Positions 1 to 6,567 of a DNA stretch of 12,489 bases are shown here, piece after piece. The notes beneath the pieces were generated by a model, which was given only the letters and a program-made list of their open reading frames with translations, searched no databases and was not told the origin of the DNA. Within the stretch, counting starts at the first letter, position 1; each line of letters opens with the position of its first letter. A program made the translations under genes and the position numbers. The DNA is from an uncultured Prevotella sp. (lineage in GTDB: Bacteria > Bacteroidota > Bacteroidia > Bacteroidales > Bacteroidaceae), in NCBI GenBank assembly GCA_947072805.1, contig CAMTJK010000077.1, forward strand, positions 1 through 12,489, read 5' to 3'.

Positions 1-7
1 GATTGCG

Positions 8-538
8 CTACACCTTGATTAAGGTGGTGATTTCCGTGTCTTTGTCGAAAGCCTCACGACCGTTCAATCCCTCGTCGTTTATCTCTATAATGAAGTTTAC
101 GAGTATTGCTTTGGGGTTAAACTTCTTTACCAGGTTGTAAGCCGCTTTCATCGTTCCGCCGGTAGCAAGCAGATCATCGTGCAGAAGCACTACGTCATCC
201 GGTGTAATGGCGTCTTTGTGAATCTCTATCGTGTCGCTGCCATACTCCTTTGTGTAACTCTCCTGCACCGTTTCGCCCGGCAGCTTGCCCGGTTTGCGGC
301 AGAGTACTACTCCGGCGTTCAGCTTTAAAGCCAAACCGGACGCCAATACAAAGCCGCGGCTTTCTATTCCCACTATTTTTGTAATGCCTTTATCCTTGTA
401 AAGTTCATACAATTCATCGGTCATGATGTGCAGACACTCGGGATTCTTGAATAGTGTGGTCACATCGCGAAAGTTTATACCTTTCTTCGGAAAGTCGGGA
501 ATACATCTAAGATTCTCAATCAGTGTTTTGTTGTTCAT
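8..538 (-). CDS. apt: Adenine phosphoribosyltransferase
   Basis: Converts adenine plus PRPP to AMP and pyrophosphate in the cytoplasmic purine salvage pathway. The 176-residue product has the usual family length and is complete, ending in TAG at positions 8-10. The N-terminal IPDFPKKGINFRDVTTLF block (residues 13-30) is typical of Apt. The type I phosphoribosyltransferase PRPP-binding loop is seen at about residues 116-129 (VVLLHDDLLATGGT), with the acidic pair in HDDLLATGGT. The GIESRGFVLASGLA segment (57-70) and the RKPGKLPGET flexible loop (81-90) are also characteristic. It lies 66 bases downstream of mnmG on the same strand with no terminator or recognisable promoter between them, so co-transcription is likely (inference). 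The spacer carries a parS-like palindrome. Identification is secure. Confidence 0.97.
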   Translation of the reverse strand: MNNKTLIENLRCIPDFPKKGINFRDVTTLFKNPECLHIMTDELYELYKDKGITKIVGIESRGFVLASGLALKLNAGVVLCRKPGKLPGETVQESYTKEYGSDTIEIHKDAITPDDVVLLHDDLLATGGTMKAAYNLVKKFNPKAILVNFIIEINDEGLNGREAFDKDTEITTLIKV

Positions 539-574
539 AAATTGGATTATTGTATGTTTTGTTTACTGTTACTT

Positions 575-590
575 TGTTTCACGTGAAACT
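575..590. other. parS-like ParB-binding palindrome
   Basis: The sequence TGTTTCACGTGAAACT contains a perfect 14-base palindrome (576-589). It matches the widely conserved bacterial parS consensus TGTTTCACGTGAAACA at 15 of 16 positions; only the last base differs. ParB loads on such sites and helps segregate the replication-origin region. The site lies in the non-coding spacer between mnmG and apt, as expected if it were under selection as a DNA element rather than as part of a protein. I scanned other CACGTG cores in the window (near 5731, 6316 and 12151) and none has the flanking TTT/AAA arms. Function is inferred from sequence identity; parA/parB are not in the window. Confidence 0.8.
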
Positions 591-604
591 GTTTTTGGTT
601 TTTG

Positions 605-2476
605 TTATCTGCCCATCAGTATCAGCATCACGTTTATATCGCTTGGTGATATGCCCGGAATGCGGCTTGCTTGTGCAAGGGTTTCGGGGTTTATTCTTTC
701 CAGCTTTTGTCTTGCTTCGGTGGAGAGCTGCTGCATTTCGGAGTAGTTGAACCGTCCTTTTATGCGTATGTTTTCCAGGCGGTGCATCTTCTCGGCTACC
801 ATACGCTCGCGTTCTATATATCCTTTGTATTTTATCTTTATTTCTGCCGCCTCGCATATCTCTTCCTTGCGGTTTTTCGGCGAATTCATTGCGGCACGCA
901 GTTCGGGTACAATCTCTGCCAGCTTGTTCATGTCGAGTTGTGGGCGGCTTACCAGATCTATCAGTTTGCATCCCTCGCGGAGTGGAGTGGTGCCCAACGC
1001 CTCTAAAGCAGGGTTTATTTCCTGTGCCTTGATGTGCGTTTTCATGCAAAATTCCTCGATTTCTTCGATAGCTCTTTTCTTCTCAAGCCAGTGGTCAAGA
1101 CGCTCTCGCTTTGCAAGTCCTATGTTGTAGGCTTTCTCGGTCAGCCGTGCGTCGGCATCGTCCTGTCGTAGCAGTATTCTGTATTCGGCTCTCGACGTGA
1201 ACATTCTGTAGGGTTCGTCTACTCCTTTTGTTACAAGGTCGTCTATGAGCACGCCTATGTAGCTCTCGTCGCGGTGCATGACGAAAGGTTCGCTCCCTCC
1301 GCACAGCAGGGCGGCGTTGATGCCTGCTACCACGCCCTGGCCTGCGGCTTCCTCATATCCCGTAGTGCCGTTCACCTGTCCGGCGAAGAAGAGTCCGCTT
1401 ATCACTTTCGATTCGAGCGAGTGCTTCAGCTGGGTTGGGTCAAAGAAGTCATACTCTATAGCGTAGCCCGGTCGGTAGACTTTGATGTCGCGGAAAGCCG
1501 GAATGTGCTTCAACGCCTCTATCTGTATGTTCATGGGGAGCGAGGACGAGAAGCCGTTCAGGTACATTTCGTTGGTGGTTTCGCCTTCAGGTTCGAGAAA
1601 AAGAGGGTGTTGGTCTTTGTCAGGGAAGGTGACAAGTTTTGTCTCTATGGAGGGACAGTAGCGCGGTCCGATGCTCTGTATCTGTCCGTTGTACAGCGGC
1701 GAGTCGCCGAGACCGCTTCTAAGTGTGTCGTGAACTTCCTTGTTTGTGTAGCAGGTCCAACAGGGCAGCTGCTGCAAAACACGATGTTCGCTCATGAAAC
1801 TGAACTGGTGAAAGTCATTTTCGCCCTCTTGTATCTCCATTTCATCGAAATGAACGGAGCGGCGGTCTATTCTGACGGGCGTTCCTGTCTTCATCCTTGC
1901 CGAGGTTATGCCGTGGCGTGTTATGCTTTCGGTGAAATGGCTCACTGCAGGCTCGGCAATTCTTCCGCCCGGCACCATCTTGCGCCCGATGTGCATGAGT
2001 CCGTTGAGGAAGGTGCCTGCCGTTATCACCACGCAGCGTGCTTTCAGCTCCGCGCCCCAGATGGTTCTTATGCCCGTCACTGTACCGTTTTCCACCAGAA
2101 GTTCCTCTGCCTGGTCTTGCCAGATGTCAAGATTGTCGGTGTTGTCAAGTTCGTGCCGCCATCTGCGTATGAACTTCTCTCTGTCGCATTGTGCTCTTGG
2201 GCTCCACACTGCCGGACCTTTAGAGCGGTTGAGCATGCGGAATTGTATGGCGGTGGCATCGGTCACGCGCCCCATCTGACCGCCGAGGGCATCAATCTCT
2301 CTTACAATCTGTCCCTTGGCAATGCCGCCTACGGCTGGATTGCAGCTCATTTGTGCAATCTTGTTCATGTCCATCGTCACGAGACAGGTACGCACGCCCA
2401 TGTTGGCGGCAGCCGTTGCAGCCTCGCATCCGGCGTGCCCGCCACCGACGACGATGACGTCATAATTGAGTTTCAT
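605..2476 (-). CDS. mnmG: tRNA uridine-5-carboxymethylaminomethyl modification enzyme MnmG (GidA)
   Basis: FAD-dependent enzyme that, together with the GTPase MnmE (not in this window), installs the cmnm5 group on the wobble uridine (U34) of certain tRNAs, using methylene-tetrahydrofolate and glycine or ammonium. At 623 residues it has the normal length. Visible hallmarks are the FAD dinucleotide-binding motif VVGGGHAG (residues 9-16), the SCNPAVGGIAKG signature with Cys45 (44-55), RMLNRSKGPAVWSPRAQCD (80-98), and GPRYCPSIETK with the second conserved cysteine, Cys274. The C-terminal helical domain that contacts MnmE and tRNA is intact and ends in a RIPGISPSDINVML-type tail. The ATG at 2476 places the nucleotide-binding fold immediately at the N-terminus, as expected. 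A promoter-like TACTTTTG lies about 28 bases upstream of the ATG. apt follows on the same strand. Confidence 0.98.
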   Translation of the reverse strand: MKLNYDVIVVGGGHAGCEAATAAANMGVRTCLVTMDMNKIAQMSCNPAVGGIAKGQIVREIDALGGQMGRVTDATAIQFRMLNRSKGPAVWSPRAQCDREKFIRRWRHELDNTDNLDIWQDQAEELLVENGTVTGIRTIWGAELKARCVVITAGTFLNGLMHIGRKMVPGGRIAEPAVSHFTESITRHGITSARMKTGTPVRIDRRSVHFDEMEIQEGENDFHQFSFMSEHRVLQQLPCWTCYTNKEVHDTLRSGLGDSPLYNGQIQSIGPRYCPSIETKLVTFPDKDQHPLFLEPEGETTNEMYLNGFSSSLPMNIQIEALKHIPAFRDIKVYRPGYAIEYDFFDPTQLKHSLESKVISGLFFAGQVNGTTGYEEAAGQGVVAGINAALLCGGSEPFVMHRDESYIGVLIDDLVTKGVDEPYRMFTSRAEYRILLRQDDADARLTEKAYNIGLAKRERLDHWLEKKRAIEEIEEFCMKTHIKAQEINPALEALGTTPLREGCKLIDLVSRPQLDMNKLAEIVPELRAAMNSPKNRKEEICEAAEIKIKYKGYIERERMVAEKMHRLENIRIKGRFNYSEMQQLSTEARQKLERINPETLAQASRIPGISPSDINVMLILMGR

Positions 2477-2503
2477 GTATGTTCAATAAGCATATATCCG
2501 CTG

Positions 2504-2511
2504 CAAAAGTA
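2504..2511 (-). promoter_or_regulatory. Probable mnmG promoter -7 element
   Basis: Read on the minus strand this is TACTTTTG, an exact fit to the Bacteroidota -7 consensus TAnnTTTG. It ends 28 bases before the mnmG ATG, giving a 5' leader of roughly 20 bases. I see no clear TTTG element 19-20 bases further upstream, so the -33 half is weak. Confidence 0.5.
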
Positions 2512-2663
2512 CAAAAAGTTTTGTATTCACGTCCATTTCCGATTGCAAAATCATACGATATCGCATATATCGCTATGCTGCCAGAGCCGTAATGAGGGGC
2601 TGGAATGATAGCGGCGATGGCGTCGGGATGATGCCATAAAAGCCCATTTTTACTTTAAAAAGC

Positions 2664-2694
2664 TTTGGTTTATCATTAATTTATAGTAAATTTG
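2664..2694 (+). promoter_or_regulatory. Promoter of the frd operon
   Basis: TTTG at 2664-2667 is followed after exactly 19 bases by TAAATTTG at 2687-2694, matching both halves and the spacing of the Bacteroidota housekeeping promoter (-33 TTTG, -7 TAnnTTTG). Transcription would begin near 2699-2701, leaving a leader of about 120 bases before frdC. The same TAAATTTG box recurs in front of the phosphatase gene at 7919-7926. Confidence 0.75.
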
Positions 2695-2708
2695 CGCCTA
2701 AATCATAT

Positions 2709-2750
2709 ATGGAGAATACCTATTATCAAGTAGTGACGCTCATTCGTTGA
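2709..2750 (+). CDS. Possible 13-codon upstream ORF in the frd leader
   Basis: ATG at 2709 opens a short frame encoding MENTYYQVVTLIR and closes at TGA (2748-2750). It begins only about 8-10 bases after the predicted frd transcription start. Its stop codon overlaps a potential stem: GTTGA (2746-2750) can pair with TCAAC (2769-2773) and the adjoining GGG with CCC, leaving a T-rich bulge from the CCCCCTTTTTT run. This layout resembles leader peptides that couple ribosome position to a downstream RNA structure, but no codon is strikingly repeated beyond two adjacent Tyr codons, and a 13-codon frame can occur by chance. The function is unproven. Confidence 0.3.
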   Translation: MENTYYQVVTLIR

Positions 2751-2822
2751 GGGTTCTGCCCCCTTTTTTCAACTGTCGAAATTATATGTTTAACAGTTAA
2801 ATATTTTAATTTTCAATCATTT

Positions 2823-3509
2823 ATGTGGTTAATTAATTCATCTATTGGTCGAAAGGTTGTAATGTCGGTCACCGGTATTGCGCTCATTCTGTTCCTGACA
2901 TTCCACATGTCGATGAACGTGGTTGCGCTTTTCTCCGGCGATGCTTACAACATGATTTGTGAGTTTCTCGGTGCGAACTGGTACGCCGTGGTAGCTACAC
3001 TTGGTCTTGCTGCGCTTGCAGTGATTCACATCGTGTATGCCTTCTTGCTTACGGCACAGAACCGTAATGCGCGCGGTACTTCGCGCTATGAGGTAACGGC
3101 GCGTCCGGCAAAAGTGGAGTGGGCTTCACAGAACATGCTCGTGCTGGGCATCATTGTGTTGCTCGGTTTGCTTCTGCACCTGTTTAACTTCTGGTACAAC
3201 ATGATGTTTGCGGAACTGTTCCATATAGCTGATCCGCTCGGAGACCCCGCTGACGGCTACGGTTACATCCAGCAGACATTCTCTTGTCCCGTTTACGTTG
3301 TGCTCTACATCGTGTGGCTGGCTGCCATCTGGTTCCACCTCACACACGGATTCTGGAGCGCTCTGCAGACATTGGGATGGAGTGGCAAGGTATGGTTCTG
3401 CCGCTGGAAGGTGATAGGCATCGCATACGCTACGCTGCTGATGCTCGGTTTCCTCGTTGTTGTATTGTTCTTCGCTTTCCAGCCGTGCCTCGGTTGCTGC
3501 GCAGGATAA
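2823..3509 (+). CDS. frdC: Fumarate reductase/succinate dehydrogenase cytochrome b subunit (b558 family)
   Basis: Membrane anchor that carries two haem b groups, passes electrons between the quinone pool and the iron-sulfur subunit, and holds FrdA/FrdB to the cytoplasmic membrane. The 228-residue protein has five hydrophobic segments at about residues 13-35, 54-77, 104-126, 155-179 and 196-220, the pattern of the single-polypeptide b558-type anchors (Bacillus SdhC / Wolinella FrdC group). Candidate axial haem ligands lie in the membrane segments: His28 (TFHMS), His69 (VIHIVY), His119 (LLHLFNFW) and His172/His175 (WFHLTHGFW). The C-terminus is cysteine-rich (PCLGCCAG), which is unusual but short. 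It is the first gene of the operon, 44 bases ahead of frdA, and follows a long leader with a strong promoter match. Confidence 0.94.
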   Translation: MWLINSSIGRKVVMSVTGIALILFLTFHMSMNVVALFSGDAYNMICEFLGANWYAVVATLGLAALAVIHIVYAFLLTAQNRNARGTSRYEVTARPAKVEWASQNMLVLGIIVLLGLLLHLFNFWYNMMFAELFHIADPLGDPADGYGYIQQTFSCPVYVVLYIVWLAAIWFHLTHGFWSALQTLGWSGKVWFCRWKVIGIAYATLLMLGFLVVVLFFAFQPCLGCCAG

Positions 3510-3553
3510 TATGAAGTTCACATTGATAAATTCAATTTAAGAAGAAAGAAATT

Positions 3554-5536
3554 ATGGCTAAGACATTAAATTCAAGGATTCCGGAAGGTCCGGTTGCCGA
3601 AAAATGGACCAACTATAAAGCTCATCAGCGCCTCGTAAACCCGAAGAACAAGCTCAAGCTCGACGTTATCGTGGTGGGTACGGGTCTTGCAGGCGCATCA
3701 GCAGCTGCTTCTTTGGGCGAAATGGGATTCAATGTGCTCAATTTCTGCATACAGGATTCACCTCGCAGAGCACACTCCATTGCCGCTCAGGGTGGTATTA
3801 ACGCTGCAAAGAACTACCAGAACGACGGTGACTCCGTATACCGCCTGTTCTACGACACAGTAAAGGGAGGCGACTATCGTGCACGCGAAGCCAACGTGTA
3901 TCGTCTGGCAGAGGTATCTAACGACATTATCGACCAGTGTGTCGCTCAAGGCGTGCCTTTCGCAAGAGAATACGGCGGAATGCTTGCCAACCGCTCGTTC
4001 GGTGGCGCACAGGTATCACGTACATTCTATGCAAAAGGTCAGACAGGACAGCAACTCCTGCTCGGAGCATACAGCTCGTTGAGCTGCCAGATTAAAGCAG
4101 GCAAGGTAAAGCTTTACGCCCGCTACGAAATGGAAGACCTCGTAATCGTGGACGGACGTGCCCGCGGTATCATTGCAAAAAATCTTGTAACCGGAAAGCT
4201 CGAGCGTTTCAGCGCAAATGCGGTGGTTATTGCTACCGGCGGTTACGGAAACACATACTTCCTCTCTACCAATGCCATGGGATGCAACTGCTCCGCTGCC
4301 ATGGCTTGTTATCGCAAAGGAGCATATTTTGCCAATCCTTCCTACGTTCAGATTCATCCTACATGTATTCCTGTTCACGGCGACAAGCAGTCCAAACTGA
4401 CGCTTATGTCAGAATCGCTGCGTAACGACGGCCGCATCTGGGTGCCGAAGAAGCTTGAGGATGCAAAGAAACTGCAGGCTGGCGAGATAAAAGGCTCTGA
4501 CATTCCCGAAGAAGACCGTGATTATTATCTGGAGCGCCGCTATCCGGCATTCGGAAACCTCGTTCCTCGTGACGTGGCAAGCCGCGCTGCAAAGGAGCGT
4601 TGCGACAAGGGCTACGGCGTGAATAACACTGGTCTGGCTGTCTTCCTTGACTTCTCCGAAAGTATAGAGCGTCTCGGTATCGACCAGATACTGCAGCGTT
4701 ACGGAAACCTCTTCGACATGTATGAGGAAATCACTGATGTGAATCCCGGTGAGCTGGCTAACGAAATCAACGGTGTGAAGTATTACAACCCGATGATGAT
4801 ATTCCCGGCTATCCACTACACCATGGGCGGTATCTGGGTAGACTACGAGCTCATGACAACAATACCGGGACTCTTTGCCATCGGCGAGTGCAACTTCTCC
4901 GACCACGGTGCAAACCGTCTGGGAGCTTCTGCCCTTATGCAGGGACTTGCTGACGGATATTTCGTGCTGCCTTATACAATACAGAACTATCTTGCCGATC
5001 AGGAGATATGGCCGCGCCTGTCTACCGATCTGCCGGAGTTTGCAGAGGCAGAGAAGAACGTAAATGCAGCCATCGAAAAGCTCATGAACATCAAAGGCAA
5101 ACGCTCGGTTGATTCCATCCACAAAGAGCTCGGCCACATCATGTGGGAGCATGTCGGTATGGGTCGCACGAAAGCAGGTCTTGAGGAAGGTTTGAAGCTG
5201 CTCAAGAGCCTGCGGAAGGAGTTCGAGAGCAACCTCTTTATACCCGGAACCAAGGAGGGACTCAATGTAGAACTCGACAAAGCCATCCACTTGCGCGACT
5301 TCATCACGATGGGCGAGCTTATCGCCTACGACGCCCTGCACCGCGAGGAAAGCTGCGGCGGACACTTCCGCGAAGAGCATCAGACCGAGGAGGGTGAGGC
5401 TAAGCGTGATGACGAAAACTTCTTCTACGTAGGTTGCTGGGAGTACCAGGGCTCTGACGAGAAGGCTCCGGAGCTCATCAAGGAGCCGCTCGAGTATGAG
5501 GCGATAAAGGTTCAGACACGTAACTACAAGAACTAA
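3554..5536 (+). CDS. frdA: Fumarate reductase/succinate dehydrogenase flavoprotein subunit
   Basis: Catalytic subunit interconverting fumarate and succinate; in anaerobic Bacteroidales it mainly reduces fumarate as the terminal respiratory step and yields succinate. The 660-residue protein starts with a short extension and then the FAD-binding motif VVGTGLAG (40-47). His73, in RRAHSIAAQGGINAA (71-85), is the expected site of covalent FAD attachment. Active-site elements are seen at HPTCIP (His268), the LVPRDVASRA block with catalytic-type Arg339, HYTMGGI (His421) and the C-terminal GECNFSDHGANRLGASAL signature (444-461). The length fits the larger epsilon-proteobacterial/Bacteroidota type rather than the shorter E. 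coli FrdA. The start at ATG 3554 is preceded by an A-rich purine stretch (AAGAAGAAAGAAATT), as is common in this phylum. Confidence 0.97.
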   Translation: MAKTLNSRIPEGPVAEKWTNYKAHQRLVNPKNKLKLDVIVVGTGLAGASAAASLGEMGFNVLNFCIQDSPRRAHSIAAQGGINAAKNYQNDGDSVYRLFYDTVKGGDYRAREANVYRLAEVSNDIIDQCVAQGVPFAREYGGMLANRSFGGAQVSRTFYAKGQTGQQLLLGAYSSLSCQIKAGKVKLYARYEMEDLVIVDGRARGIIAKNLVTGKLERFSANAVVIATGGYGNTYFLSTNAMGCNCSAAMACYRKGAYFANPSYVQIHPTCIPVHGDKQSKLTLMSESLRNDGRIWVPKKLEDAKKLQAGEIKGSDIPEEDRDYYLERRYPAFGNLVPRDVASRAAKERCDKGYGVNNTGLAVFLDFSESIERLGIDQILQRYGNLFDMYEEITDVNPGELANEINGVKYYNPMMIFPAIHYTMGGIWVDYELMTTIPGLFAIGECNFSDHGANRLGASALMQGLADGYFVLPYTIQNYLADQEIWPRLSTDLPEFAEAEKNVNAAIEKLMNIKGKRSVDSIHKELGHIMWEHVGMGRTKAGLEEGLKLLKSLRKEFESNLFIPGTKEGLNVELDKAIHLRDFITMGELIAYDALHREESCGGHFREEHQTEEGEAKRDDENFFYVGCWEYQGSDEKAPELIKEPLEYEAIKVQTRNYKN

Positions 5537-5656
5537 AAGCAAACATTTTATAAATCATAAGGAAAAGACCTCACGCAACGCCGCTCTGCCGGGCGGAAGC
5601 TGAAGTAAGAAAGGCAACAGCCGGTGGAAACGGAATAGCGGAGGCTTTAGAATATT
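5537..5656 (+). other. 120-base GC-richer structured spacer between frdA and frdB
   Basis: The spacer is unusually long for an operon whose other gap is 44 bases. After an AT-rich start it becomes GC-richer, with several short complementary pairs: CCGC (5581-5584) with GCGG (5593-5596), CCG (5621-5623) with CGG (5631-5633), and AGCC (5619-5622) with GGCT (5643-5646). It contains no plus-strand ATG and hence no hidden small gene, and no TAnnTTTG promoter or U-tract terminator. It may be a processing or stability element of the frd mRNA (inference). Confidence 0.4.
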
Positions 5657-6412
5657 ATGGCAAAGAACATTTCATTCACATTGAAATACTGGAAGCAGAA
5701 CGGTCCGAAAGACGAAGGACACTTCGATACACGTGAGATGAAGAACATTCCCGACGACACATCGTTCCTCGAGATGCTTGACATTCTCAACGAAGAGCTT
5801 ATCAGTGAAGGTAGCGAACCATTCGTGTTCGACCACGATTGCCGCGAGGGAATATGCGGTATGTGCTCACTCTATATCAACGGTCATCCCCACGGACCTG
5901 CAACGGGAGCCACCACATGTCAGCTGTATATGCGCCGCTTCAACGATGGCGATGTGATCACCGTTGAGCCCTGGCGTTCGGCTGCATTCCCCGTTATCAA
6001 GGACTGTATGGTAGACCGCTCGGCATTCGACAAGATCATACAGGCCGGAGGATACACCACAGTGCGTACCGGTCAGGCTCAGGATGCCAACGCGATACTC
6101 ATACCCAAGGAGGATGCCGACGAGGCTATGGATGCTGCCACATGTATTGGCTGCGGATGCTGTGTTGCTGCTTGCAAGAACGGCTCTGCAATGCTTTTTG
6201 TAAGCTCTAAGGTGTCGCAGCTCGCTCTGCTGCCCCAGGGTCGTCCGGAGGCTGCAAGACGTGCAAAGGCGATGGTTATGAAGATGGAAGAGCTCGGTTT
6301 CGGTAACTGTACCAACACACGTGCATGTGAAGCCGAGTGCCCGAAGAACGAGTCGATAGCAAATATCGCCCGTCTGAACCGCGAGTTCATCAAGGCAAAA
6401 CTTGCCGACTGA
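5657..6412 (+). CDS. frdB: Fumarate reductase/succinate dehydrogenase iron-sulfur subunit
   Basis: Electron-transfer subunit that links the FrdA flavin to the FrdC haems through three iron-sulfur clusters. The 251-residue protein shows the N-terminal 2Fe-2S plant-ferredoxin-type motif DCREGICGMC (Cys62, Cys67, Cys70) with the fourth ligand at Cys88. The C-terminal domain has CIGCGCCVAACKNG (Cys163, 166, 169, 173) followed by CTNTRACEAECPKN (Cys218, 224, 228), which together supply the ligands of a 4Fe-4S and a 3Fe-4S cluster. Cys88 is further from Cys70 than in many SdhB proteins because of an HPHGPATGATT insertion, but no ligand is missing. It is the last gene of the operon, followed 16 bases later by a strong hairpin terminator. 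Confidence 0.97.
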   Translation: MAKNISFTLKYWKQNGPKDEGHFDTREMKNIPDDTSFLEMLDILNEELISEGSEPFVFDHDCREGICGMCSLYINGHPHGPATGATTCQLYMRRFNDGDVITVEPWRSAAFPVIKDCMVDRSAFDKIIQAGGYTTVRTGQAQDANAILIPKEDADEAMDAATCIGCGCCVAACKNGSAMLFVSSKVSQLALLPQGRPEAARRAKAMVMKMEELGFGNCTNTRACEAECPKNESIANIARLNREFIKAKLAD

Positions 6413-6428
6413 TAGTTCGGAATATAAT

Positions 6429-6471
6429 AAAGAAGTGCCGCAGACGTCATTCGTTTGCGGCACTTCTTTTT
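6429..6471. terminator. Strong terminator after frdB, probably bidirectional
   Basis: A 14-base-pair perfect stem (6429-6442 with 6456-6469) continues inward with four more pairs, one of them G-T, around a 5-base loop TCATT (6447-6451). The plus-strand 3' arm runs into a T tract (TTCTTTTT). On the minus strand the far side is also T-rich. It separates the converging frd operon and phosphatase gene and probably ends both transcripts. Confidence 0.92.
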
Positions 6472-6567
6472 CGGTATGTCGAATTTTATCCCAAGCTCTT
6501 CATCATACCGACATAAGCTGATGAGGCTATTGACATGTTTGGTATTGTTTTCTGCTGTATTCTATTC

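Larger units (their letters stand above)
2477..2822. other. 346-base divergent intergenic region (mnmG / frd)
   Basis: This is the only stretch over 300 bases without a standard gene. Its left end holds a probable promoter reading leftward into mnmG. The middle (about 2540-2640) has no ORF, repeat or RNA structure that I can support. From 2664 it holds the frd promoter and then a leader of about 120 bases, with a 13-codon upstream ORF, a possible hairpin and a short palindrome close to the frdC start. Base composition becomes strongly AT-rich from about 2640 onwards, as is usual for Bacteroidota regulatory regions. Confidence 0.8.

Noticed and set aside
1274..2608. A 444-codon open frame on the plus strand opposite mnmG
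   Set aside because: It is antisense to the whole of a clear MnmG; its translation is rich in Cys/His with no domain pattern and it arises from the codon bias of mnmG.
4409..5542. A 377-codon open frame on the minus strand opposite frdA
   Set aside because: It is a shadow of the well-supported FrdA frame, with no recognisable motif.
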